A stretch of DNA of 64,000 nt from Anopheles merus. Taxonomy: Eukaryota > Arthropoda > Insecta > Diptera > Culicidae. Each line of letters starts with the position of its first letter. Within the stretch, counting starts at the first letter, position 1. The stretch lies in the NCBI RefSeq assembly GCF_017562075.2, contig NC_054084.1, positions 2,646,001 through 2,710,000 on the forward strand, read 5' to 3'. A program made the position numbers and the translations under genes. The notes under the pieces are model-generated. The model saw only the letters and a program-made list of their open reading frames with translations. It had not been told where the DNA came from and did not search any database. Shown here one piece after another: positions 50,735 to 62,878 of this stretch.

Positions 50735-52564
50735 CTTGAGTATACAGCGTCCCTTGGATTCGTTTTCGGCCACGGACACGTTGTAGAAGCTCTGGTCGAA
50801 GATCGGCTCGTTGTCGTTAACGTCATGGATGGTGACGAGCACGGTGCCGGTGGAGGAGAGCGGCGGCCGCCCGTTGTCCTGGGCCATCACGATCAGCTGC
50901 GGCACCGGGTCGGTTTCGCAGTCGATGTGGGCCCGGGTCGTGATCAGCCCCGAGTGGCTGTCGATCTGGAACCAGTGCGAGTGCGTGTCCGGCGTGTCGA
51001 GCAGCGAGTAGACAATGGCCGAATTGTTGCCCTCGTCGCGATCGACAGCCGTCACCTGGATGACGGAAGTGCCCGGGTCGGCCACCTCCATCACGTTGGC
51101 GTGGTACACGTCCTTCTCGAACTCGGGCGCATTGTCGTTGATGTCGGTGACGGTGAGGAAGATGTCCTTGGCGGCGTGCAGCGGCGGGTTGCCGGTGTCG
51201 GTCGCGATGACGCTGAGCGTGTAGTTGGGCTTGATTTCGCGATCGAGCGGCAGCGACACGATCACCAGGTAGATGATGTTGTCGCGCGTCGTCAGCCCGA
51301 AGTGGCCCTCGCCGCCGGACAGCGTCACGTTGACGTTCGCGTACTCGGTGCGCGAGTCGGGATCGTTGACGGAGATGCGGGCGACGAACTCGCCCGGCTG
51401 CGCCGACTCCGATATCTTCGGCGTGGCGTCATCGCTCAGAAAGATGACGTTGATGATGGGCTGGTTGTCGTTCACGTCCGTCACGCGTATCGACACGAAC
51501 GCGGTCGTCTCGAGCGGCTGCATGCCCCGATCCTTGGCCACCACGACCAGCTCGTGCAGCTCGCGCGTCTCGAAGTCGAGCGGCTTGTTCACCGAGATCA
51601 GCCCGGTCGCCGGATCGATGCGGAACATCTGCTCCTTGTCGCTCTGCCGCCGGTTGATCGCGTACTCCACCTGGCCGTTCTCGCCCGCGTCCTGGTCGGT
51701 GGCGTACACCTGCAGCACCGTCGTGCCGAGCGTCGCGTTCTCCGGCACCGTCGCGAAGTACCGGCTCTGGTTGAAGATCGGCTGATTGTCGTTCACGTCC
51801 TGGATGGTGATGTTGACCGTCATCTGGCCGCGCAGCGGCGGGCTGCCACCGTCCAGCGCCTCCACCACCAGGCTGTAGGCCGGCGTCGTTTCCCGGTCGA
51901 GGAAGCCGTTGATCTGCAGGTCCAGGTACAGCACGCCGTCCCGCTCCCGGTGCGACGACAGCCGGAACGCGTTGTTCACGTTGCCGGACACGATGCTGTA
52001 CCGCTGCGTGTTGTAGCGGCCCAGGTCCGCGTCCCGGGCCGGATTGAGCGTGCGCTTCACGTCGCGCGGCGTGTTCTCCGGGAACTCGATGCTCATGATC
52101 GGCGTCGGGAAGGTGGGCGCATTGTCGTTCTCGTCCAGCACGCGCACCACCACGCGCACGTTCTCGCCGCTCAGCGGTATGGCGACCAGCGAGTAGGACG
52201 AGCGGTTTTCCCGATCCAGCGCCACCTTGGTGCGGATTTCGCCCGTCGTATGGTCGATGGCGAGATCGGTATCGACCGCGCTGCCCGGCACCGGCACGAT
52301 CAGGTACGGCGGCCCACTATCGCCGTTCTCGTCGTGCACAAACTCGCCAATAAATCCGATCTGATGCCCGATCGGTACGCCCTCCGACACCTCCAGCTCG
52401 CGCACATGCTCGGCCGCGGCCAGCCGTATGAAGCCGCCCGGCCCGCCTCCTCCACCACTGTCCCCGCTGAAGGCACATATCATCAGTAATAGCCACAGCA
52501 GGGACATCTTTCTGTGCCGATTACTGCAGCTACTGTAGCCGTGCCTACTTTTGCACTCTGCCAT
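50735..52564 (-). CDS. ds: dachsous, first coding exon: signal sequence and cadherin repeats 1-5
   Basis: This exon has 610 codons from ATG 52564 to K610, ended by the donor AAG|GTAAGT. A hydrophobic core (SLLWLLLMICAF, 21-32) and a Gly-rich stretch form an extended signal sequence; cleavage is likely near the AAAE at 49-52. Cadherin repeats follow at about 53-152, 153-264, 265-371, 372-482 and 483-589, each closed by the calcium motif: DENDN (144), DVNDN (256), DVNDN (363), DINDN (474), DVNDN (581). Repeat 6 starts at 590. Phrases such as SGNVNNAFRLSSHRERDG and INRRQSDKEQMFRIDP are close to Drosophila Dachsous as I know it. Met20 has a good context (AAAG before ATG) and could be a second start. 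An in-frame TAA at 52664-52666 with no ATG between supports the upstream start. The frame continues 18 codons past the donor; those are intronic. Confidence 0.96.
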
Positions 52565-52663
52565 CGCTGGGCTGTATGTGAATGTGTGTTTGTGTTTTTT
52601 TGTGTTTTAAGTGTGCGTGTGTACACTGCACTGCTGTGGTTTGTTTCGTTTGGGTGCGGTGGG

Positions 52664-52780
52664 TTACCGCAACTCCGCAGCCCTACTGTTCCTGCGGAGT
52701 CCTGCTGCAGGTGCAGCTCCTTCTGCACCCGTCACCTGTCGGTAGTCTTGGGAGGTGTGAGAGTTCACGGGGACAATCAT
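52664..52780 (-). other. Upstream ORF 2 in the dachsous leader (38 codons)
   Basis: ATG at 52780 overlaps the stop of upstream ORF 1 by one base. The frame is the same as that of Dachsous and closes with TAA at 52664, about 100 nt before the main ATG. The peptide is Ala/Gly/Arg-rich and has no known domain. A read-through or reinitiation effect on Dachsous translation is conceivable. Confidence 0.5.
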
Positions 52781-52845
52781 CACCGCAGTTCGTGCTGCAC
52801 ACGGTCACTACAGTACACTGCACTTCCACCACCGCGACAGTCCAT
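52780..52845 (-). other. Upstream ORF 1 in the dachsous leader (21 codons)
   Basis: ATG at 52845 opens MDCRGGGSAVYCSDRVQHELR and ends at a TGA that shares its last base with the next upstream ATG (TGATG). It is present in the mRNA only if the acceptor at 52874 is used or transcription starts upstream of it. Upstream ORFs usually lower translation of the main frame. Confidence 0.5.
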
Positions 52846-54240
52846 TTTTCGGGTGGGCCACTCCGGTCCGAATCTGTGGAAAAAAGAAAAATGACGAAAA
52901 ATTAGACGAGAGTCGTAGGGCAAACGAACGCAAGACACAGGGCAAGTCACGCAAGGTCGGCGATGAAATTGTTCGACACAAATATTGCAATCAATCAGCA
53001 GTGCTCATAGTGAAGGAAGAAAGCGCAAGAACAAGCTGGACGGAGACTCCTCATAGATCACACCGTGCGTTGTAAATTAATATACTATCCCCATCAAATA
53101 AGGCTCCCCACCCTCCTTCCACGAGACTTGAAAAAATTGAAGCAGCAAATTTGCTCCACGCTTAGTTCCCATCGGTCTACCACCGCAATCTGGCCACTGC
53201 TGCGATGAATAAATTTCGTCTCATTATAGCGAAACGGGGGAACATTGTAAAGCTGCGCGATTGCTCTCGGTCCGATCACGATTACGTCCCATAACAAGAT
53301 ACGCGGCGCGCGCACCCAGTCCACGAGCAGTCCAGGAGCACGAGAGGGTCGAGAGAGGGTCAAACTGGACAGCGCAAATGGCAGGAGCGCGGGGGTTAGC
53401 TCACTCAGCCATCACCCGAACCCGGACCGTAAAACACAGCCGCAATGTTTTGTTAGCTGCTCGTGATAGAGCAGAATGGGGCAGACGATAGGGAACGATA
53501 AAAATGGGAAAGCAATAACAGGGAAGCGATGAAGCAGAACGCCGCAAGAAGAATGGGTCCATCTTCTGGGTTCGCGAAATGCCAAATGCGAGAACCGTGG
53601 GGAGTTCTCGGCTCGCGCTTCGGACACACACCGCCCGTCCACGCCACACGGCGCGCAGAGCGACGCGCAAAGATATGGGCAGCTATTCGAAATCATTTTG
53701 CACCACATTACTAACTCTATTCCCCCTGCGGGGGCCGCTAATCGTGAGATCGTTTCCACGGCGTCGACCCGAGCAAAGACCTACTACTGCTGGCACCACC
53801 AGCACCGTCTCCGTTGCCAGTGTTCCGTTCTTGGCCTGGGCAGGAACTTCTTTCCCTCGTCGTGAGATGACTTTCGCTTCATTTGCATCGTGTTTGGTCG
53901 AACTCGGCAGGGGCGTACAATTAGCGCTCTGGATTCACCCAGCGTCCGTCGTCGAGGGTCGTCAATACAGCAGCGGAAACTGATAGACTACCCCATCCTG
54001 GAAGGGTGGCCCCCATTCTCTAGACTCTTGTCGTTGGCGTGGAGAAAATGGGGAATTATTCCACTAAACAAACGTTTGCGTATGCTGAACAAATGTATCG
54101 AAGCGACGAAACATGCATTTTAAAAGTTTCAGGAAACGTAGTCAGTCACGAGTCAAGGAGGGAGATGGGTACCGCCAGTTAGTTAGCGGACTGACGCTAC
54201 TACTTCCAACCTTTCGAGGCGCACACTATGTTCTACACGA

Positions 54241-54260
54241 TTGTTAAATATATTTAACAA
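54241..54260. repeat. Perfect 20-bp palindrome
   Basis: TTGTTAAATATATTTAACAA equals its own reverse complement. It is followed by A-rich sequence. Confidence 0.9.
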
Positions 54261-54519
54261 AAAAAACAAAAAAAAATGGACGAGTGACAGACTTGCTTGG
54301 CCTGTTCCGATCCGCCGCCGGTGTCATTGAATGCAAGAGATATTTCTATTCTATTTAGTATGCCCATTCTCTGTGGTAGCTATAACATTTACATACTTGA
54401 AGCGTTGCTTCACGCCGGTGCACTTGAACCAAGCCGCGTCTTGCCACGGACAGGCGGCGGATCTGTGTGTTCTTTGTCACGGGGCGCATATGCTTGTCAA
54501 ACGACTCCTAGGCGCACTC

Positions 54520-54540
54520 CACACACACACACACACACAC
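54520..54540. repeat. (CA)n microsatellite
   Basis: Perfect CA alternation over 21 nt. Confidence 0.95.
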
Positions 54541-57500
54541 GCTTGACGTGTAATTCTATATTCAGCGTGTAATGTCCGGGCCCGGGCTATGTTTACGCTG
54601 TGTGTGCGCTTCGTTTGTTGAAGGCGAAGAAGCCGAACATCTACCTCTTTCTCCCTCCTCGACATTGTCATTCGAGACAATTCTTAGGAGCATCATCATC
54701 ATCATTATCATCATCATAACGATCGTCTATCCTCTTAGCCTATCCTCAATATTAGCACACATTAGCCACCGTGGCAGCTTCGTTCGGACGGTGGGAGTGT
54801 TGCTCCCTTGCCTTCACTCACTCGCTCGCTCTGTGGTGTCCTCTCTGGCCACAGTTTGATCCTTGTTAATCATCCCTGCACGTAGCTGCGATGGCCATTG
54901 CTGTACATGGACCCCAAAAGCACACTTGAGCAGCGGGCACTGCGCATGTGCAAAACGGCGGCTTGCGCGCAGCCTGTCAAGCCATAAATGCTACCGACGA
55001 TGACGATGGTGGCAGAACGATCGAACTGAGAGCTCGGGCTTGGGCAAACCACAACAAACGCCACAACCTTTCTTCCCAAGCCGGGATAGAAAGCCGCAGC
55101 TGGGGGGTGAGGGGGAGGGACCTTGCTCGAGTGTGTGCGTCGCTCGTGCTCTCGCGGGGGAATGGAATGCTAAGCAGGAGTATAATTTAAATTTATTCAT
55201 ATTTTAAGGGGTGTTTATGGTTTCTGTTTGTTCGAAATCTTGCGACGCGCGAGCGGCTTAGCGGGCCGCCGAGTCTTTTCGAACGGTATCGACCGACCTA
55301 CCTCGGGCCCGTGTACGCTTTTGTGCGGCTGTGTGTTGTGACTCCCTATCCCAAACCGCAGCCCGCGGTTCTTGACTCCCTTCCCCCACGCGCTCTTGCT
55401 CCGATCGGACGATTCGCGCGCTCGTAAAACGCACCGGCAGCAGAAGCTGTATATGATATGTGAGTGTTTCTCTGTGTGTGTGCTTGTGTATGTGTGCCTG
55501 GGTGAGGGACGCATTTTTCAACTTGCCGTATTTTCGTCTTATCTGTGCGCGGGCTCTCGTGACAGCGCGACACAGCGCGGCCCACAATGGGGCTGAGATG
55601 GTGGCTAAAATGGCTGCCCCGAGCACGGGAACAGCCGTCGGCGCTGCTGGCTCCCGATTTGGGCCCCGCCTTTCGACCGAGCGAGCGCGAGGAGATGGCA
55701 GAAAAGATGGAAACGGCACAAGACGGACATGGAACGGACCAGCGGCGGGTGGCTTTGGAGAGCAGGCTCGCGCGCTCGAAGCTGCTTTGTGTGCTGGTGC
55801 TGGCTGCTGCTGTTGATGCGGCCGCGGACGGCGAGGCGGATGACTAATAACGATCATAATTATAATCGAAATGGATGACCGGAGCTCATTTCTCTTCGCC
55901 AGGTTCTGTTGGCAGGCAGGCAGGCAGGCTCGGGGACCGTGCCGAGAACTCGGCGCATACTAATGCGATTCCATGCCAGCGCCCGAGAGAGAGAGAGAGA
56001 GAGCTCGTGCGCACCGTGCTGGCCGGTTATTTTCCAGTTTCCTCTGCCCCTGTGTGTGTGTGCTGGTTGGTATGTGGTCGTGTAAAGGACGGGAGAAGCT
56101 GGAGCATCAAGGGGGTTTCCCCAGTTTTGCTTACCCGAACGCGCACGATCATGTGCTCCTCGATGGTGCAAACTTTCCTCACATGCTTCAAGCTGTTTTC
56201 ATTCACATTCTATGCGTCTCGTATGCAGCTTTGTCATACAGAAAACGAGTGTCAAGTGGGGCGGGCGGGAGAGAAATAACATAATCATCAGTGCCAGTGC
56301 ACGTATGTGTAATCTTGCAGCACTTTCACAGTCTGCTCTCTATGCGCTCCGGGATGAACCATTCGAACAAACCCATTTCTCTTCCCTGTTTCGTGGTTTT
56401 GGTCACGCAGGAAAAAAACAACACAGTTCCGAACTACACAGGAACTACTAAGTCATCAAGATGCGATTTCCTGTCTTTTCGACCGTTTTGATTAAACCCA
56501 TCCGAGTCGCGTCCACGACCCATTTTCCACCGTTATTTGTCGTCGATGGATTGATGGAACGGAACTGGCTACTGCTGCTGCTGCTGCTTCCCGTACCGTA
56601 CGGCTTGATGAGATTTTCGAAGCCACAAACCTGTGCGGTCTCTGGCTGCCCCTCTTCCACGCGTTCCATCAACTCGACAGGCAGTGGCAGCAGCCTCCCC
56701 CCGAAGCCAAAAACTTGATTACGGATGGCACCGGTAATTTCGTTGCCCGCTTGCCCGCAGTCGCGATGTTTATTATTTTGAGATTGATATTTTGCCCTCT
56801 AGCGGTCATTATCGTTCGGGCGGTGTGACAAACCGTCATCACTCATCTGCCGTGCACACTTCGTCGGCACCACCCGCACCCCACACGGGGGTTTATCTGA
56901 TCTGGCTCTCTGCATCATGCTTTATCTTACTTGCGGTGCATGACGTTCGAACTTGCCCTCGCTTGCCCGCGCTTCCAATTGGCCTCGGGACGTTGTGCGC
57001 CGCTCTGGTCGGCAAGGCTCGGGTCCGAGTGTTTGTATTTTGCTGCTGCGCTTCGTTAATTGCTAAATTGACAGTTATTTCCCGTGCCGTGCCACCCTTA
57101 CCCTTCATGCCGGAAGGTGTAGTTTTGGTCGTCCTCGTTTTGCGATTATGATGACGGTTCGTTCCCTCCTTCGCGGCACTGGCCGAGCTCACGGGGATGA
57201 AATGATTACCGAAAAACAATGCAAAAAAACACACACACAAGACACCAAGAGCGGCAGGCAAAATGGGAACGCGCGGTTCAACGCTTCAACGCAAGAACGG
57301 CCGTTCCAGGGAGCAGGAGGATGCTGCACAAACAGTGCGGTGATGATCGTCTCAAGATCGAGCTCTTAAAGTGATGAACCAAGTGTGCATGGATGACATG
57401 GACGCGGCGAGTTTGTTTTTGTTTCCCCGTCCCGCTGTGTTGATGCTAAAGGTGACCCCAAAGGTGGAGAATCTCGGTTGGCAGAAGTGGATTTGGTGAC

Positions 57501-60500
57501 GTAATGCAAATGCGTTCTCGATCGATTGATTTCATCGTTCTGATGCTGGTATGAGGCTGGGAAATCAATATCTTTTTCCTACTTGCAATGATTTCTACAG
57601 TAAGAAAACACACATTCTCATGCTGAAGGAGCGCATGTGTGCACTAATGGCGTCGTGGCTTAAATTAAGGTACAATGAGAATTTCATTCCCCCCATTCCT
57701 GTAACGTCCAGAGGATCGATCAACAATAAAACTTTCAAGCATTGTGATTTTATGAAAAAAGGAATTTTACACTCTCCTGTCCTCCATTGTCCCACGAGAA
57801 GGTAGGATAAATTGTTACGAATTGCTTTTCCTTTGAAGGGGTTAGTCTTTAAGCACAGCGATACTTGCTAGCGACATCATGGCGGGACATCGTCCTTTTG
57901 AACGATGAAATTGTAGACATCCGGATCAAATGCCCCATTTGGCAGAACACTGAAAGGTGCATCTTTCGGCGCACAAAAAAATAAATTACTACACCCTTCA
58001 TTTGTGAAAGCAAGCGATCAACTTCTGGCCCGGGATGGTTTTTCTCACTTCGAAACATTTGGCCAATTTATCACTGCCCCGGCGTGCCCGGGGTGTACGG
58101 ATGGCTGGCGGGCCATTGGATGCAACCCCACGAAGTTTAAATAAATCCCATCAGTGACCGGGTCGGTTCCAGGTCGCCCCGCCCGTACCCCTCTCTCTTT
58201 CTCTTTCGGTGGTAAATTAAAGATTTTCATCGGCTTTATAACACCGAAGAAAACGGGTGCGAAATAAAACGTGCAATAAAAGCAGTGTTTTTTCAGGTGA
58301 AAAAAGGCAGGAAACACACACACACTCAGTGCTAACAGTATGAAAAAAGTCCCCTTGGCCCTTACCAGGTAGAGTGGTGGTATCGGAAAATTGCACTGAT
58401 GATGATGATGAGCGAAAAGAGTTGAACTAACCGAAGTGAATGAGAGACAATAAGAGAAAATAACACCGCGTCCCATCCAGCCAGGTGGGTGCACATGATT
58501 GCAAGTGTATGAATGCAATTTGCCAAAAAAAAAAAAAACATAAAACCCTTCCACACCAAGGGAAGTGATGAAGACTGTCTCCTCATTCGGACCACTGCGA
58601 TAAACTTGCGCACTTCTACTTTTTTCTTTTGGGTTTGCTGCGGATAACATCCCGTGGTCGTCCTTTTTGCAGGGCGCATTAATGCACACACAATGAAATA
58701 GTCACGGTTGCCAATTACGTCCCGAAAGCCCATTTCCCATGAGAGATTGGTAATAAGAATGAAAATTGTTGCATCTGCGCTTGGATGGATGGCACCGGAC
58801 GAATGCGCTGCTACTGATGCGGTTCCATCTTTTTCGGGTTCATCGTCACCACCACCGTTGAAGTCTTTCGTACAATCGAATCTGAACAGCAACCGTAGCA
58901 CTTGTGACCGGTCGGCTGCGGTCGATGATCGTTCGGACGACCAAATGGCGAGGAGGATGACGAGTCTAAGAAGAATGTGTTCGATCGTGGTGTTTGCTTT
59001 CGATTATTTCCGAGACTCATGCGAGAAAATTGCTTACACTGGGACAGCGCGGCTCGATTACCGGTCAACGCAACAAAGCATTTTTCCTCTCTCCGGTGCG
59101 GACGGGGGGCCGCTGCTTCTCTGCCGCTCTTGCGGATGGTGGATACATTTTCCAACGCAAAAAAAACACAAACCCATTCACTCCTTCGTGGATGATTATA
59201 GCGCTTTATAGCGAAGCGCTTAGCCGCCATGCATCGAGCCTCAGAAATGGTTCTTGGATCGTGTAGATCGCGGAAGAGCGGGGTGTAAAAAAAAGAATGA
59301 TTGAAACGAAGCTTTCAACAAAAAGATGATTAAATTCCTGTAAAAGACTACGATTGCTGTAGCATGAGACAAGCAAAACATCACCGACCAATCAGGTGCG
59401 CAAGAAGTTGCACAGAATGCGAAAGGAAAACATTGTCCCGTATGCGTTTTCTAGGAAGCTGCTTTCCAACAAAAAAACAACAATCATAGTCGGAACGGAA
59501 TTTTGCATAAAGTAAAACAGTTAAGCTAATAGTTTCTTATTGTGCAGTTTGGTCGATTGAAATAGTATCGAAAAAACCTCAAACCCGCTTCAGAACGGTT
59601 ACTATTAGTTCACCATCGCAAACCAAGCGCACAACGCACGGAAGTAAATGATGAAGTAAGAAACACTCACTCACTCACTCACAACCCGAAAAACTCAAAT
59701 CAACGACCGAATGGGGGAACCAAAAAAACAGGGGCCCAAAAGGCAGGCAAAGGCAGGCGGACGGGGCGCTTTCGGACCTAACGTTTCATTATGCGAAAGC
59801 AAGAAGATGAGCGGGGTGAGGGCGCGGCCGCCTGGCAGTGGCGGTGGAAAAGTAATTTTGATTGAAAATCTGCTGACTAATCAACTCTATATTAAAAACA
59901 TATAATTTATACTTATTTTATTTCGTAATTACCTACGCCTGTTGCGCGTCGTTACGGCCACGGGGCAGAGTCCGTCTAATACTGCGGCTGAAGCGTATGA
60001 AGCGCTCCCGAAGGCCCCCGAAGAAAAGGAGTTCAATCGCTCGAATAAAGCAACTAGTACGCACGATTCAAAAGAAACGACGCGGTTAACATCCATTTCT
60101 CCTCGTATCACACCATTCCCGCTCGCTGGGCGAATCTTGGTGGGGACGGTGAGGATAGTGCGCATATCTGGAGCAGCAGCACGGCGTACGCCCTAGCCGT
60201 TGGAGCTACAATCAGGAATAGTTTAATTCCTAGCCTATGCCTATGCCTACTTTTGGGGAAGGCCGCCCCAGAGTTCGCTGGCAAGGTCCGGCGGCGGTGT
60301 TAACTGTCTAGCTGCAATGATAGGGTTTGTTGGATGCGGCGATCAGGCTTCCATTTTCGAAAATGAATTTCGAAGAGCGGACGACCCGACACCGTCTGTA
60401 GACAACAATGGAATACGCCCAGGCTCCCCCTCGGAGAAAAGGGGAACGGGACACACGGAGCCGATTTACGATCGTTCTTTGAAGCGTCTCGCGCTGTATC

Positions 60501-62830
60501 ACAAAAGAAGCTATTTAATTTCAATGAACCGTTTTCCCGATTCTGTCCATTCGGTGATGGTCGGTGGTTCTTTTTTTTTTTTTTTTGGGGAGGAATCTGA
60601 ATTGCAGTCCTCGTTGAAAGGGCGGTCCTGCACGTTCTACTGACCGCATCGCTCGTAACCCTATCCCTCGTGATCGTGACCGTTACTGTGCAATGCGGGG
60701 CACGGGCACGGGGGAGTTGTTGAGTGTTAACAATGGTGCTGCAGCAGCGGCCCGCGAAGAAAGGAAGAAACAACGCGTTCCTACCGATCCTCGAATAGTA
60801 AAGCACTCGACGTAACGGTGTCATTAGACGCGGAGTCCAAGAATTTCACTTCCAGCGTTCAGGTCCATTAGCGCCAGCCACAAAGGCCATCATTACCCGT
60901 CGCCAGGGCTTTTCGCGCGTTTGGTCTTTCGGTGCCGGTTCCACCCCGAGTGGATCGGAGGATCGTGTGAGCGCACTGCCGTCGTGACCGTTGTCGAGCA
61001 CCAGCACACACCGCGGCAGATACTGGCATGTATACACATGGAGTACACACATTCGTTTCCGTGTGGAAAGTATCATTTTAACACTTTCTCGAACATGTTT
61101 CCACCCGCAACCCGCTGGACCCTTCGCCCTCTCTCTCTCTCTTTCTTGCTCTCTTCTTCCCTCAATGATCAATCGTCAATCATTCGCGAATGCGTATCGC
61201 CGAATGATACACATTAGAGATAGTTTTATTTCCCGAGTGCTCCTGCGCGCTCCCTCGTCCTCCATTCCTGCGCTTTCCGGCAAAAGGTGGAAGGCCACTG
61301 GCCAACAATTACATTCCTTTTCTATCCCCATCTCGATCGCTCACATGTGTGTGTGAGTGCCTGTGTGCTTTGAATAGCCCGGATGAGGTCACAGTGAAAG
61401 AGCATGGAGAACAGCCGCTTGCTAAACGGGCGCTTGATGGACGGGCAAATTGCGCGAGGCAAAAGAGAGTTATTTAGCCCTAGCCGACCTCAGTCCAGAC
61501 CGTGCCAACCCCGTCTCCACCCCTGGGGTATGATGCTGGTTGGGCCAGCCGCTCAAAAATGGTTGAAATTAATTTTAATGAACAAAACGGCTTCTGCTTT
61601 CGAAATTTGAATCTCCATCAGCTCCGTTTGCCCGTCCCGCGTCGTGGTCAGAGCTAGCCCGTCGGCACACAACCGATCGAACCCATCGGATCGGTAAGAG
61701 GCAGCGCGGGATTGAAATCGAAAATCGAGAATTAAAACATTTAACATTTCGTTTAAAAGCGAACTCAAGGGGTATGAATTGCTGAACGCTCCATGACGCT
61801 CGGCCGCGTTGGATATCGTTCATTAGGGCTCCATTCACTTTCCTTTGGGAGGATTCCATACACCAGGGAGAGGGGAGGAGGAGGACGAGGAGAGTGGGCA
61901 CCAAACCTCCCTTTCAACGATTTCTATGTGTGTTGCGCTCATGTGTAGGGGCGATTTCGTTTGGGTAGCGATTCACACAGGGCAACGCCGATCGAAGTAT
62001 CGGAGGGAAAATCGCAATCGTGTCGGCGTTGCCTTGTGATCGTGGCACATGAATGAGCGCTTGTTGTTTTTTTCGCTCCCTTTTATGTGTAACACGATCG
62101 ATCGTAAGTAGGTTTCAAGTGCTCAAAAACTTTGGCGTGTGTCGATATGTAGAGCGATATATGTTTGCAATCAGCGCGCAGCAAAACATTAGCCGGGCGA
62201 TTGTCGGTGAGCTTTGCCAAAAAATCAATTGAGGCCAAACCGAAGCAGCGAAGAAGCGTCCGAGAAAGCGTCTCTAAAACCTTTTTTGTTTTGCCTTTAA
62301 TAGGTTGGCGCAGTTTTGCAAATGTTATACCAAAAAAAAAATCCCCCAGCCTTCGCAAGACGAAGAAGTATAAATAAAATAAAGAAATAATGTCTTTTAG
62401 CACACGCAAAGGAGATCAGATCCAATCGAGGTGGAAAAAGGTTGCCAAGATAAAGCGATCAACATCGCAGAAATGAGATGCCCGCGCGATTAGATCCCAT
62501 CCCAACATCATTAACAGCCCGGAGGATCGACCAAATGATCCCCTCGAGGCGTTTGGAGGGTTGCAATGTTTTCCTCCCGCTCTTTCACCGCCAGCGAGCA
62601 CCACGTCCAGGCAGGCCAGCTGCCCGCTAAACATTCACGTGTGCACATATGACAAATAAGCGGTAATTAAATCAAAGCAAACGCAAAGGGCCATGCTATG
62701 CGTACCGGCCGTAGTCGTCACTCCCGGAAGGAACCTCCTGATGGAACGCCTTCGATAGGCGGAATGGCCGGTGTGCGCGATTATGTCTCCATGATGGAGG
62801 AGCATAGCACAAAAACAGCGACGATAGAGC

Positions 62831-62833
<3 letters not shown>

Positions 62834-62875
<42 letters not shown>
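62834..62875. repeat. (AG)21 microsatellite
   Basis: The longest perfect dinucleotide repeat I noted in the window, 42 nt. On one strand it is a purine-only tract. Confidence 0.95.

Positions 62876-62878
<3 letters not shown>

Larger units (their letters stand above)
52565..52873 (-). other. ds: dachsous 5' leader within the first coding exon
   Basis: On the minus strand a strong acceptor, a long pyrimidine tract then TTTTTTCCACAG, ends at 52874, so the exon probably begins at 52873 with ATTCGGACC. This leaves a 309-nt untranslated leader segment spliced to a non-coding first exon further upstream. The leader contains two short upstream ORFs. The first exon itself could not be located. Confidence 0.65.

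Noticed and set aside
50696..52489. 597-codon open frame on the + strand
   Set aside because: It is the antisense shadow of the dachsous exon. Its His/Arg/Val-rich repeats mirror the DVNDN-type cadherin codons, and it has no domain of its own.
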